Source: Halolamina salifodinae (GTDB lineage Archaea > Halobacteriota > Halobacteria > Halobacteriales > Haloferacaceae). From it: a stretch of 64,000 nt of DNA. Below are positions 25,441 to 33,986 of this stretch, piece by piece (position 1 is the first letter of the stretch; the number at the start of each line of letters is the position of its first letter). The notes beneath the pieces were generated by a model. The model was given only the letters and a program-made list of their open reading frames with translations, was not told the DNA's origin and ran no database searches. The stretch covers positions 248,001 through 312,000 of the forward strand of contig NZ_JAGGLC010000001.1 of NCBI RefSeq assembly GCF_017874235.1, in the 5' to 3' direction. A program made the position numbers and the translations under genes.

Positions 25441-26700
25441 ATGCGACTCGACGAGTATCTCGAGTACGAGGCGGACGAGGCCGCCCAGCGGCGGCGCCTC
25501 GCCGAGGAGAAGAACTACGAGATACTCGACCATCTGGAGGAGTTCGAGAGCCGGTTCGACGAACACGTCAGCGGCGACTCGCTGGTCGGCAGCGTCTCGC
25601 CTTCCATCTTCGTCGGCCGGACCGACTACCCGAAAGTGTCGACGGGCATCCTCTCACCAGTGGGGCACGAGGACGACGCCGGGCGCTTCGAGACCAGCGG
25701 CGAGTGGTACGACGAAGGCGTCGGCATCGCCGACGTGTTCGAGCGCCGGACCAGCCTGCTGAACTCCAACCGCACGGGCGTGGGCGTCGACGTGCACGAC
25801 GCGTGGGACGGGTTCACCGGCGTCCAGCGCGAAATCGCCATCGCCGACCGCCCCGTCGGCGTCGAAGTCGGCCTCGACGGCCGGCCGGATGTGGATTATG
25901 ACGTCTCCCGCGACGACGTGGCGACGCCCGTAGGGCCGCGCGCGACCGCCCAGTCAGCCGACCTCACCGAGAACCCGTACGTCCCGCGGCCTGTTGAGAA
26001 GACCCTTGAGGACGACGATTGGCAGGCCCAGGGCGCGATCAACTACCTCTACCGCCGGGGGTTCGACGTGTACGAGATCAACACGATCCTCTCGGCGGGC
26101 GCGCTGGGGCAGGCCGAGAACCGAAAGCTGGTCCCCACGCGCTGGTCGATCACGGCCGTCGACGACACGGTCGGCCAGTACCTCCGCGGGACGCTCCGCG
26201 GATCTCAGAGCGTCGACACGGTGCAGGTCCACCACAACGAGTATCTGGGCAACAGCTTCTGGGTCATCCTCGCGCCCGGGAAGTGGGAGTACGAACTGGT
26301 CGAGATGAAGGCCCCCGGGAGCATCTGGAACCCCGACCCCCAGGCGGGCACGTATCTCGCCAGCGCCCACGAAGGGTTCGAAGGCCGGACCGGCTACGTC
26401 GACGAGACCGCCGGCGCGTACTACGCCGCCCGCCTCGGCGTGCTGGAACACCTCTCGGACATCGGCCGGCAGGCGAAGGCACTGGTCCTGCGGCACGTCT
26501 CGGACGACTACTGGGGCCCGGTTGGTGTCTGGCAGGTCCGCGAAGCGATCCGCCACGCGTTCGAGGGCGAACACGGCACCGCCGAGAACCTCTCGGCCGC
26601 AGTCGGCGAGATCGGCTGTCACCTGCCGGTCGGGCAGGGACGGCTCCGGAGAAAGTCGACGATGGCGGCGGGGATCCAGTCCAGCCTGCTGGAGTTCTAG
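25441..26700 (+). CDS. nreA: DNA repair protein NreA
   Basis: The 419-residue protein matches archaeal NreA, which works with PCNA in DNA damage tolerance. Typical blocks are SPSIFVGRTDYPKVSTGILSP, NPYVPRPVEKTLEDDDWQAQGAINYLYRRGFDVYEI and GQAENRKLVPTRWSITAVDD. The last residues QSSLLEF form a terminal PCNA-interacting peptide. The N-terminal zinc knuckle found in some members is not seen; here the protein starts with the coil MRLDEYLEYEADEAAQRRRL. It starts 61 nt after the TFB stop on the same strand. Confidence 0.93.
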   Translation: MRLDEYLEYEADEAAQRRRLAEEKNYEILDHLEEFESRFDEHVSGDSLVGSVSPSIFVGRTDYPKVSTGILSPVGHEDDAGRFETSGEWYDEGVGIADVFERRTSLLNSNRTGVGVDVHDAWDGFTGVQREIAIADRPVGVEVGLDGRPDVDYDVSRDDVATPVGPRATAQSADLTENPYVPRPVEKTLEDDDWQAQGAINYLYRRGFDVYEINTILSAGALGQAENRKLVPTRWSITAVDDTVGQYLRGTLRGSQSVDTVQVHHNEYLGNSFWVILAPGKWEYELVEMKAPGSIWNPDPQAGTYLASAHEGFEGRTGYVDETAGAYYAARLGVLEHLSDIGRQAKALVLRHVSDDYWGPVGVWQVREAIRHAFEGEHGTAENLSAAVGEIGCHLPVGQGRLRRKSTMAAGIQSSLLEF

Positions 26701-26985
26701 CTACTCGGTCTGGACCGGGCCGCGGCCGACGACGCCCTCGACGGCGTCGACGAACGTCTGTCGGGAGTCGAAGTACGTCGTGTCGGTCTGTTCCAGCACG
26801 TCGCTGAGGGTTTTCGGCCCCCCGGGCGTGCGGATGGTGGCGTCGCCCTCCTTCTCGACGATGCGGCTCCGCTCCTGGGGCCAGGTGAGGCGCGCGGCGA
26901 CGCGGGCCAGCGGCGCCCCCTCGACGGCGGTTGCCTCGCCGAGTTCGACGGACGGCTCCTCGTCTTCGGTCTCCTCTTCGCTCAT
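26701..26985 (-). CDS. DUF5789-type haloarchaeal protein
   Basis: The 94-residue protein begins with an acidic tract and contains VELGEATAVEGAPLARVAARLTWPQERSRIVEKEGDATIRTPGGPKTLSDVL, characteristic of the small haloarchaeal DUF5789 family. No catalytic motif is visible; function unknown. ATG at 26985. It is divergent from the DUF7139-type gene and ends immediately after the nreA stop (tail-to-tail). Confidence 0.82.
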   Translation of the reverse strand: MSEEETEDEEPSVELGEATAVEGAPLARVAARLTWPQERSRIVEKEGDATIRTPGGPKTLSDVLEQTDTTYFDSRQTFVDAVEGVVGRGPVQTE

Positions 26986-27103
26986 AGCGGGCGTATCGCC
27001 CGTCCGAACGGTAACGCTTTCGATGCAACCCACTGCGAGACAAGACATAACTCCTACATATGTCTGACGTACGGTTTTGTCCGTGGAGCCAGTTGCACAC
27101 GAT

Positions 27104-28267
27104 ATGACCAGTCTCTCGGAGGTGTACAAGCCCGACGCGGAGTTCCAGACCAGCCTCCGGCGACTGTACGCGGGGCTGGGCCTGTTCGCGCTGGGGGGGC
27201 TCCTCGTCATCGTCGCGATCTTCGTCGCCGCGACCGGCGTCGTGGGGCCACAGAGCGTCGCTCGCGAGTGGGCCGGCATCCTCGGCGGCCTCGGTGTTCC
27301 GGCCGCCGTGCTCGGCGTCTTCGCCGTCCTGCCCTCCGGAAAACGAACCCGTGTCGCGGCAGTCATCGGCGCCGCGCTCTCACTGCTCGGGGTCGCGCTG
27401 TTCGTCCACGCCTACCCCTGCCAGTGGGTCGGATCGAACTGCCTCGGCGACAAGACGCTGCTGACCCTCCCCGTCGCGCTGCTCTACTCGGCGGGCGTGA
27501 TCACGACGCTCTGGTGTCTGTTCACCGGGATCGTCAACTTCGAGTCCCGGAACAACCCCGGCGGCACCGCCCGCGTCGAGGTGACCACGCAGGGCGAAAC
27601 GAAGGTGATCGAGGTGCCCACCTCCGAGCTCTCGAAGTTCTCGGGCAGCATGGGCGTGCTCGGCGGCACCCCCGAGGTCGAGGCGCCGGACCGACCGGGT
27701 GCTGGCGGCGGCAGTGACGCTGGCGTCGCCAGCGACGGCGGCGCGTCGGCGAGCTCCATCACCGACGTGAACACGGGCGGCGCGTTCGTCGACGAGGACG
27801 ACATCGCCGACGCCGGCCCGGGTCCGGCCGGCCCCGCCGGTCCGAGTACTGGAAGCGCCACGACCAGTCAGTCGTCAGGCTCCGAGACCACGAGCGACCT
27901 CGACTCGGCCGGCTCCAAGCCGCCGCGCCGCGAGAACCGCGACTCGGCGGCCGGCCAGTCCGGAAGCAGCGTCAGTGATCCGGGCACCACCGGCCACGCC
28001 GCGGGCGACACCCAGACCGGATCCTCCGGCGAGGTGAAGGGCCTCCGCTCGGGAGGTAACTCCGCCCGCCGCGACGACGACTGGGAGCCGACCGGATCGA
28101 CCCCGGAGACGGCCGCAAGCGGCCCGGACCGGGATAGCTACTGTGGCTCCTGTACGCATTTCGAGTACGTCCAGACCGAACACGGGATGCAGCCCTACTG
28201 TGGCGCCCACGAGGAGCTGATGGACGACATGGACGCCTGCGACGACTACACGCCGCGGAACGAGTAG
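27104..28267 (+). CDS. DUF7139-type membrane protein with C-terminal cysteine motif
   Basis: The 387-residue protein has four hydrophobic helices in the first 140 residues (FALGGLLVIVAIFVAATGVV; GILGGLGVPAAVLGVFAVL; AVIGAALSLLGVALFVHAY; LLTLPVALLYSAGVITTLWCLF). A long Ser/Gly/Thr/Asp-rich cytoplasmic linker follows (about 165-345), then a compact C-terminal unit with CGSC..HFEYVQ and YCGAHEELMDDMDACDDY, probably a small metal-binding domain. The ATG at 27104 was preferred to an upstream TTG. Function unknown. Confidence 0.75.
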   Translation: MTSLSEVYKPDAEFQTSLRRLYAGLGLFALGGLLVIVAIFVAATGVVGPQSVAREWAGILGGLGVPAAVLGVFAVLPSGKRTRVAAVIGAALSLLGVALFVHAYPCQWVGSNCLGDKTLLTLPVALLYSAGVITTLWCLFTGIVNFESRNNPGGTARVEVTTQGETKVIEVPTSELSKFSGSMGVLGGTPEVEAPDRPGAGGGSDAGVASDGGASASSITDVNTGGAFVDEDDIADAGPGPAGPAGPSTGSATTSQSSGSETTSDLDSAGSKPPRRENRDSAAGQSGSSVSDPGTTGHAAGDTQTGSSGEVKGLRSGGNSARRDDDWEPTGSTPETAASGPDRDSYCGSCTHFEYVQTEHGMQPYCGAHEELMDDMDACDDYTPRNE

Positions 28268-28774
28268 TCAGAGCGCCGCGAGCGTCTCCCGCACGTCGTC
28301 CCAGTGTGACCCTTTCCAGAACCACTGTCCACAGTCCCGACAGCGGTAGGGCTCCGCGTCGTCGGGGACGTGTTCGGGCACGTCGGCGTCGATATCGCCG
28401 TCGATGTCGACTTCGGCGCCGTCGCTCAGTTCGCCCAGTTCGACCTCGCCGGCCGAGACAACTTCGCCGTTACAGGCGCTACAGCGCTGGGGCTTGTCGG
28501 GTAAGGAGAGGTCGACGCCTGCGGCTCGGAGTTCCCGTAGCTGATCCTCGATATCCCGTTCCGTGAGCAGCAGCGAGTCGTCGGCCTGCTCGGCCAACTG
28601 CGCGTCCCGGGTGAGCAGCGTGCGGTCCTCGTTCTCGGTGAGCGCGCGGATGGCGTCGTCGTCCTCGATCCCGCGGTCCAGCGCGTAGGCGGCGTCGTAG
28701 CCACACATCCGGAGATACGTCGCCAGCTTTCCGAGCATCACGTCCAGCAGAAAGCGGCGGTCGTCCCTCGCCAC
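28268..28774 (-). CDS. Mut7-C RNase domain protein (PIN-like, DUF82)
   Basis: The 168-residue protein has the PIN-like Mut7-C fold: RRFLLDVMLGKLATYLRMCGYDAAY with the first catalytic Asp, ALTENEDRTLLTRDAQLAEQ with another Asp, then a zinc ribbon (CSACNG and CRDCGQWFWKGSHW). Such proteins are predicted ribonucleases. The start codon is 2 nt after the polX stop on the same strand, so translation is likely coupled with the repair polymerase. Biological substrate unknown. Confidence 0.9.
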   Translation of the reverse strand: MARDDRRFLLDVMLGKLATYLRMCGYDAAYALDRGIEDDDAIRALTENEDRTLLTRDAQLAEQADDSLLLTERDIEDQLRELRAAGVDLSLPDKPQRCSACNGEVVSAGEVELGELSDGAEVDIDGDIDADVPEHVPDDAEPYRCRDCGQWFWKGSHWDDVRETLAAL

Positions 28775-28776
28775 TC

Positions 28777-30597
28777 TCAGTCCTCCAGAAATGCCCGCAC
28801 ACCGTCGAGGTCCCGGGCTGTGAGCACGTCCTCGGTCTCTGCCCAGCCGCGGCGGGCGGTGTGGACGCCGAACCGCATCTCGTCAAGCGCACCGGGTCGA
28901 TGGGCGTCGGTGCCGATAGCGATGGTGGCGTCGGCCTCGACGGCGACCCGGACCGCCTCAGCGGGCAGGTCGAGTCGGTTCGGGTTCGCGTTGAGTTCGA
29001 GCGCAGTGCCGGCGTCGGCGGCGGCCGCGGCGAGTCGCTCGAAGTCCGGCGAGAGCCCCGGCCGCTGATTGATCAGGCGACCAGTCGGGTGGCCGAGGAT
29101 GTCGGTCTCGGGGTGCTCGATGGCGTCGACTAGCCGTTCGGTGGCTTCCTCGCGGTCCTGTCCCAGCGCGGCGTGGGGGGAGGCGATAACGATATCGAGA
29201 TCGGCGAGCAGATCGTCGGGCGTCGAGAGCCCGCCGTCGGTCGTGATGTTCGTCTCCACGCCGTGGAGCAGTTCGAGGTCGTGGCCCGCCTCCTCGAGTG
29301 TCTCGCGGACCGCCTCGACGGTCTCCATCTGCTCGCGGAGTTCCTCGTTCGAGAGTCCGGTGTTGCCGAACACGCCCGGGCCCTCGCCGTGATCGGTGAG
29401 CGCGAGGTAGTCGTAATCGCGCTCGGCGGCGCCCAGCGCCATCTCCTCGATGGTGGTGTCGCCGTCGGACCACTCCGAGTGGGCGTGGAGGTCGCCGCGG
29501 ATCTCCTCCTCCTCGACCAGGTCCGGGAGGTTCCCCGCCGCCGCGGCCTCGACCTCGCCGTTGTTCTCGCGGAGTTCCGGGGGGATCAGCGGGAGGTCCA
29601 GTGCGGCGTACATCCCCTCCTCTGTCTCGCCGGCGATGCGCTCGCCGACTCGTTGGCTTCCGTCGGTCGAATCCGACGACGTTCGGGACCCGTCGGGTCC
29701 CTCACCGGGGTCGTCGACGTCCGAGACGTCGAAGCAGCCGTACTCGTTGAGTTTGAGGTCGCGGTCGATAGCGAGGTTGCGCAGGCGGATGTTGTGGTCG
29801 GCGCTGCCGGTGAAATACTGGAGCGCCGCGCCGAACTCGTGGGGGTCGACGACCCGGAGGTCGACGCGGACGCCGTCGCCGGTTCGGAGGCTCGCTTTCG
29901 TCGGCCCGGCCTCGATGGTGTCCGTGGAGTTCTCCCACTCGAGGAAGGCGTCGACGACGGCCTCGCCGTCGTCGCTGGCTGCGAGCACGTCCACGTCGCC
30001 GATGGTCTCCTTCCACCGGCGGTTCGAGCCCGCGAGCGCGGCCTCCTCGACGGCGTCGATGCTCGCGAGGAACGCCTCCGCGGACTCGCCCAGCGGACGG
30101 CCCTTCCCGAGCAGGGTGCGCTCGTGGGCCTGCTTGGCGAAGTCGATCCCGTCGAGGATGTTCTGCTCGGTCTTCGCGCCGAACCCCGAGACTTCGCGGA
30201 TCTCCTCGTTCCGCGCGGCCTCCGCGAGGTCGTCGAGGTCGGTGATACCGAGTTCTTCGTAGAGCGTGCCGACGGTTTTGGGGCCGACGCCCTCGACGCT
30301 CGTGAGCGCCGCCATGTCGACGGGGAGCTCCTCGCGGAGCTGTTCAAGCTCCTCGATTTCGCCGGTCTCGACGTACTCGACCAGTTTGGCGGCGATAGCG
30401 TCGCCGACGCGGTTGATCTCCGCGACGGCGTCCTCCGGGTCGTCGGGCTTCGTGGCCAACTCCTCGACCGGTTCGGGGTACTCCCGGACGTTCTCGGCGG
30501 CGCGACGGTAGGCGCTCGGTTTGTACTCAACGTCCGTGGCCTCCAGTAGGTCGGCCATCTCTTCGAGTAGCGTCGCGAGTTCGTCGTTCGTGGGCAT
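28777..30597 (-). CDS. polX: DNA polymerase/3'-5' exonuclease PolX
   Basis: The 606-residue protein has a helix-hairpin-helix 8-kDa domain (VEGVGPKTVGTLYEELG), a family X polymerase core with the GDVDVLA metal-binding Asp pair near residue 200, and a C-terminal PHP domain from about residue 365 (GDLHAHSEWSDGDTT, LTDHGEG, NPNRLDLP, GTDAHRPG) that supplies exonuclease or phosphoesterase activity. It probably fills gaps in base-excision repair. Residues about 300-316 (GPDGSRTSSDSTDGSQR) are an insert encoded by a hairpin pair. The gene precedes the Mut7-C RNase gene. Confidence 0.95.
   Translation of the reverse strand: MPTNDELATLLEEMADLLEATDVEYKPSAYRRAAENVREYPEPVEELATKPDDPEDAVAEINRVGDAIAAKLVEYVETGEIEELEQLREELPVDMAALTSVEGVGPKTVGTLYEELGITDLDDLAEAARNEEIREVSGFGAKTEQNILDGIDFAKQAHERTLLGKGRPLGESAEAFLASIDAVEEAALAGSNRRWKETIGDVDVLAASDDGEAVVDAFLEWENSTDTIEAGPTKASLRTGDGVRVDLRVVDPHEFGAALQYFTGSADHNIRLRNLAIDRDLKLNEYGCFDVSDVDDPGEGPDGSRTSSDSTDGSQRVGERIAGETEEGMYAALDLPLIPPELRENNGEVEAAAAGNLPDLVEEEEIRGDLHAHSEWSDGDTTIEEMALGAAERDYDYLALTDHGEGPGVFGNTGLSNEELREQMETVEAVRETLEEAGHDLELLHGVETNITTDGGLSTPDDLLADLDIVIASPHAALGQDREEATERLVDAIEHPETDILGHPTGRLINQRPGLSPDFERLAAAAADAGTALELNANPNRLDLPAEAVRVAVEADATIAIGTDAHRPGALDEMRFGVHTARRGWAETEDVLTARDLDGVRAFLED
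29652..29701 (-). mobile_element. In-frame hairpin-pair mini-element within polX
   Basis: A perfect 7-bp stem GGGACCC/GGGTCCC with a 3-nt loop (29685-29701) is paired with a 6-bp stem CGTCGG/CCGACG with a 6-nt loop (29661-29678); CGTTGGCTTC flanks the second stem. The encoded peptide (about residues 300-316) resembles that of the nrdA copy, sharing DG-x-R-T-S and a following S-D/T-D-G pattern. It lies between the polymerase core and the PHP domain. Confidence 0.5.
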
Positions 30598-30627
30598 GGG
30601 TTGGAAAGTGGTGTCCGGGAGCCGCAG

Positions 30628-31068
30628 TTAGAGCGAGCCGCGTCGCGCACCGCCCTCGTCCTTGCCGAGTGCCTGTTTGAGGAAGTTCATCCAGCGCTTC
30701 TGGTCGACTGCTTCCTTGCGGGCGGCTTCCTGTTCGATGTCGGCGGGTCCGAGCTGTTCCAGCGCGTCGAGCGCGCGGTCGATGCCGATGATGCTGTTGG
30801 CGAGTGCGTCGCCCTCCTCGTAGCTGATCTCGCCGTCCTCGATGCGTTCGAGGCGGTCGTTGCGCTCCCGCCGGAGATTCTTCTTGGCCTCGTCGACGCG
30901 TTCGCGCTCGCCTGCGGGGACCGTGTCGCGGCGCTTGATCTCGAAGACGAACTGCTGGAGTTCGAGGGTCTCGCCCTGCACCTCGATCTGCTCGGGGATG
31001 GTGGCGCCGATGGTGGCGGCCTCGCGACCGACCCGTTCGAGTAGCTGCTTGCGCTCGTACTCCTTCAC
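30628..31068 (-). CDS. DUF5788-type haloarchaeal protein
   Basis: The 146-residue protein is mostly helical and charged (EYERKQLLERVGREAATIGATIPEQIEVQGETLELQQFVFEIKRRDTVP, then ERVDEAKKNLRRERNDRLERIEDGEISYEEG). It matches a small haloarchaeal family (DUF5788) with no known function. ATG at 31068; polX follows 30 nt downstream on the same strand, so the two may be cotranscribed. Repeat E2 lies upstream of its start. Confidence 0.8.
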   Translation of the reverse strand: MKEYERKQLLERVGREAATIGATIPEQIEVQGETLELQQFVFEIKRRDTVPAGERERVDEAKKNLRRERNDRLERIEDGEISYEEGDALANSIIGIDRALDALEQLGPADIEQEAARKEAVDQKRWMNFLKQALGKDEGGARRGSL

Positions 31069-31142
31069 ACAGGGGGTTGGGCGGGGCGACTCTTTGCTTC
31101 TTCGCCCATTAGTGGGCTACCGGGTTATTGATGGTCGCGTCG

Positions 31143-31459
31143 TCAACGACAGCAACCGCAACAGCATCTCGTTCGTTGGCAAATTGTGACCGCCGGGTAC
31201 CGGGCACAAGGCCCGGCACAGCGCCGATTCCCCACCCCTCCCCCCGCGGGCGCCGACCATGGGCGCCCGCGAGGCGTCCACCGCTCAGCTGCCGGTGGTG
31301 GCGCGAAGCGGGCGCGACCTCGTGTCGCGCCTGAGCGCGAGGGGTGAGCGAGGGTTAATCCCGAGCGAACCGGCTGGGGAGGCGTGAGGCCGCGGGGTGG
31401 TCAGCGGTGCGGTCGCAAGTAGTCAAGCATCGAGATGCTGTTGCTGTCGCCGTTGGAGC
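31143..31459. repeat. Dispersed intergenic repeat E2 (about 317 bp, inverted ends)
   Basis: This is homologous to E1 (2867-3178) in inverted orientation and fills most of the 464-bp spacer 31069-31532, where I see no gene. End arms at 31143-31187 and 31415-31459 are mutually inverted, sharing the CAACAGCATCTCG core. The interior holds a 10-bp stem CGCGGGCGCC/GGCGCCCGCG (31236-31263 region) and an 8-bp stem GGCGCGAC/GTCGCGCC (31311-31331). The stretch ACCGGGCACAAGGCCCGG (31199-31216) runs directly into the block where E1 carries its 52-nt insertion, making E2 the uninterrupted form. Confidence 0.75.
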
Positions 31460-31532
31460 AACCACTCTCAAAGCCACAACACACAACCGAAGCACACCAA
31501 AAGAAAACGTTGTAAACTCGAAATCGACCGAC

Positions 31533-33110
31533 TTACAGCCCGTACAGATCCGTGAACTTCTCCTCCACGTAGTCGAGGAAGTAGTCCGCCGTCAGCGGCT
31601 CACCCGTCGCCTCCTCGATCAGGTCCTCGGACTTGTACGCCCGCCCGTGGCTGTGGACGTTCTCGTTCATCCACTCGCGCATCGGGTCGAAGTTCCCGTT
31701 CCGAATCTTCCCGTCGACGTCCGAGATGTCGTCGCGCATCGCCGCGTCCAGCTGAGCCGCGAGCACGCTCCCGATGGTGTAGCCCTGGAACCCCGCGAAG
31801 CGGGAGGACCAGTGGATGTCCTGCAGGCAGCCCTCACCCACGCCGTCGGGCGTGACGCCGAGGTACTCCTCCATCTTCTCGTTCCAGAGTTCCGGGATCT
31901 CGTCGACCTCGATCTCGCCGGCGACGAACGCGCTGTCGATCTCACACCGGAGGATGATGTGCAGGTGGTAGGTGAGTTCGTCCGCCTCCACCCGGATGCG
32001 GTTGTTGGGGTAGATGCGGTTGACCGCCTCGTAGGCCTCCTGCACCGTCAGGTCGTCGACGTCGCCAGAAGTCTTCGACTTCTGGCTGGCTAACGAATCG
32101 CTCCGCGATTCGTGATCCTCGTCGAGGTGCTCCTTGACCTCGGAGAGGAAAAAGTCCCAGAACGGCTTCGTGCGGCCGACGTGGTTCTCCCAGAAGCGGC
32201 TCTGGGACTCGTGGACGCCCGAGGAGAGCGATTCGCCCAGCGGCGTGCCGTAGTGTTCCTGGGGCAGGCCGAGCATGTAGCTCGCGTGCCCGTACTCGTG
32301 GATCGTCGCCGTCAGCGCGTCCATCGGGTTCTCGGGCTTGTACCGCGTCGTCACGCGGGCGTCGAACTGATTGCCCGAGGTGAAGGGGTGTGCCGAGATG
32401 TCGAGTCGGCCGTGGTCGCGGTCGTAGCCGATAGCGTCCAGTGCAGCCTCAGAAAGCGCGCGCTGGTCCTCCTCGGGGTACTCCTGCCCTTCGTAGGGCG
32501 AGGCGAGGTCGTCGCCGTGCTCCTTGATTTCCTCGATCAGCGGGACCAGTTCCTCCTTCAGGCGGTCGAAAATCTCCTGCGTGCGCTCCCGGGAGATGTA
32601 CGGCAGGCCGTCCTCGTACAGCACGTCGTAGGGCGACTGGTCCGGGCTGATGTGGTTCGCGCGCTCGATGGAGAGGTCACGGAGCTTCTCCAGTCGGGGG
32701 GCGAACAGTTCGAAGTCGTCCTCGGCTTTGGCCTGCTGCCAGATCTCCTGGTTCTCCGTGGTGGTCTCGGAGAGTTCCTGCACCAGATCGCCGGGCACGT
32801 CGGCGGTCCGGTCGTAGTTGCGCCGGATCTCGCGGACGTTGGCCTGCTGGCGCCAGTCGAGGTCGTCGACGACGTCCTCGGTTGCGGTGAGTGCTGCCTC
32901 GTACTCGTCGTCGGTCAGCAGGTCGTGGCTGACCGCCGAGAGCGCCGAGAGCTGTTTGGCGCGGGCCGGCGTGGCGCCCTCGGGCATGGTCACCTGCTGG
33001 TCCCAGCCGAGCACGCCGCTGGCGTCACCGATGTAGGAGATGCGTCGCGTCTGTTCGATGAGGTCCCGGTACGGCTCCGGGGCGTCCTCTGGAGGTTCTT
33101 CGATAGACAC
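31533..33110 (-). CDS. M32-family carboxypeptidase (Taq type)
   Basis: The 525-residue zinc metallocarboxypeptidase removes C-terminal residues from peptides. HEYGHA (H271, E272, H275) is the HEXXH zinc site, and the family blocks ISYIGDASGVLGWDQQVTMPEGA, DISAHPFTSG, GVHESQSRFWEN and YHLHIILRCEID are present. The length is close to typical (about 500), with residues 333-349 (ESRSDSLASQKSKTSG) forming an extra, poorly conserved loop encoded by a hairpin pair. Cytoplasmic, no signal peptide. Repeat E2 lies just downstream of the stop. Confidence 0.94.
   Translation of the reverse strand: MSIEEPPEDAPEPYRDLIEQTRRISYIGDASGVLGWDQQVTMPEGATPARAKQLSALSAVSHDLLTDDEYEAALTATEDVVDDLDWRQQANVREIRRNYDRTADVPGDLVQELSETTTENQEIWQQAKAEDDFELFAPRLEKLRDLSIERANHISPDQSPYDVLYEDGLPYISRERTQEIFDRLKEELVPLIEEIKEHGDDLASPYEGQEYPEEDQRALSEAALDAIGYDRDHGRLDISAHPFTSGNQFDARVTTRYKPENPMDALTATIHEYGHASYMLGLPQEHYGTPLGESLSSGVHESQSRFWENHVGRTKPFWDFFLSEVKEHLDEDHESRSDSLASQKSKTSGDVDDLTVQEAYEAVNRIYPNNRIRVEADELTYHLHIILRCEIDSAFVAGEIEVDEIPELWNEKMEEYLGVTPDGVGEGCLQDIHWSSRFAGFQGYTIGSVLAAQLDAAMRDDISDVDGKIRNGNFDPMREWMNENVHSHGRAYKSEDLIEEATGEPLTADYFLDYVEEKFTDLYGL
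32064..32113 (-). mobile_element. In-frame hairpin-pair mini-element within the M32 gene
   Basis: Two perfect stems are visible: GCCAGAAGTC/GACTTCTGGC (10 bp, 3-nt loop, 32064-32086) and ACGAATCGC/GCGATTCGT (9 bp, 3-nt loop, 32093-32113), separated by only 6 nt. In coding orientation the loops are GGA then GAA, with a TTAGCCAGC junction similar to TTTGCCAAT of the E1 copy. It encodes the extra loop ESRSDSLASQKSKTSG. Confidence 0.6.
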
Positions 33111-33167
33111 ACACGGGCATGGCCCGGCGAGCCTATCAATCCCTTGGACCCGGCAGTCTGCGGGTCG

Positions 33168-33881
33168 CTACTCCTCGTCCTCGTCGGCAGCGAGGTCGTC
33201 CTCGTCCATCGCCTGCTCGTAGCGCTCCATCGCCGCCTGGAACCCCTCGTCGGCGAGCTGGTAGGTCTCGCGTAGGTCCTGGATCGGCGTCTCGGTGGCG
33301 TCGACGCGCAGGTCGTTGTAGTACGGGTCATCCTCCTCCTCGGTCGAGCGCACCTTCACCGCCGCACTCTGGACGTGGAGCTCTTCACGCTTGTCACCGC
33401 CCTCAGCGTAGCCAGCCCCGAGCGCGTCGATGAGGCGCTGGGCGAGGGGGGCGTCGCGGCCCGACTCCGCGTACGTCTCGGCGACGTTCTCGACGACCGA
33501 CTCGCCGGTGAGGAGGTTCCCCGCGACGGTGTAGTTCTCGCCCTCGGTGTGGCCGTACCAGCCGTGGCACTCCTCGCCCGAGAACGTGAAACCGCCGTCG
33601 GCGTCAACCCCGTGGAGTTGGCGCTGCTCGGCGCCCTCGTCGGCGTTCAGCAGGGACTGGAGCGCGTCCTCGACGGCGAGGCCGTCGTCGATGTACGCGA
33701 TCCCCTTCCGGCCGAGTTCGACGTTCACCAGACTCTGTGTCGCCACAGCGCCGTTCTCGGAGACGAACGGGCAGAGCGTCCCCACGGCTGGCAGGCGAGT
33801 GGTGACGGCGACGCCGAACCGGAGTTGGTCGGCGCCCTCGTCGTCCTCGTACGCCTCGCGGACGCAGATGCTGAAGGTCAT
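33168..33881 (-). CDS. DUF1028 family protein (Ntn-hydrolase-like)
   Basis: The 237-residue protein matches the DUF1028 family: MTFSICVREA at the N-terminus, RFGVAVTTRLPAVGTLCPFV, GAVATQSLVNVELGRKGI, and YTVAGNLLTGESVVENVAETYAES. The fold is thought to be of the Ntn-hydrolase type, suggesting an amidase or peptidase, but no activity is established to my knowledge. The ATG at 33881 was preferred over a longer frame that reads through the divergent spacer with sepF. It follows no obvious operon partner. Confidence 0.85.
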   Translation of the reverse strand: MTFSICVREAYEDDEGADQLRFGVAVTTRLPAVGTLCPFVSENGAVATQSLVNVELGRKGIAYIDDGLAVEDALQSLLNADEGAEQRQLHGVDADGGFTFSGEECHGWYGHTEGENYTVAGNLLTGESVVENVAETYAESGRDAPLAQRLIDALGAGYAEGGDKREELHVQSAAVKVRSTEEEDDPYYNDLRVDATETPIQDLRETYQLADEGFQAAMERYEQAMDEDDLAADEDEE

Positions 33882-33986
33882 AGACGTGGGTGGGTCGGGA
33901 GGGGCAAAAGTGGTCGTCTCGCGGCAGTCGGCGGGTTTGCAGCCCACGGCGCAAGAACTAATGCCGCAGCCCCGGTTTTCGAGCAC

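Noticed and set aside
31407-32093. Open frame starting in repeat E2 and running into the M32 gene region
   Set aside because: Most of it is the complement of the carboxypeptidase gene; the E2 part has no counterpart in E1.
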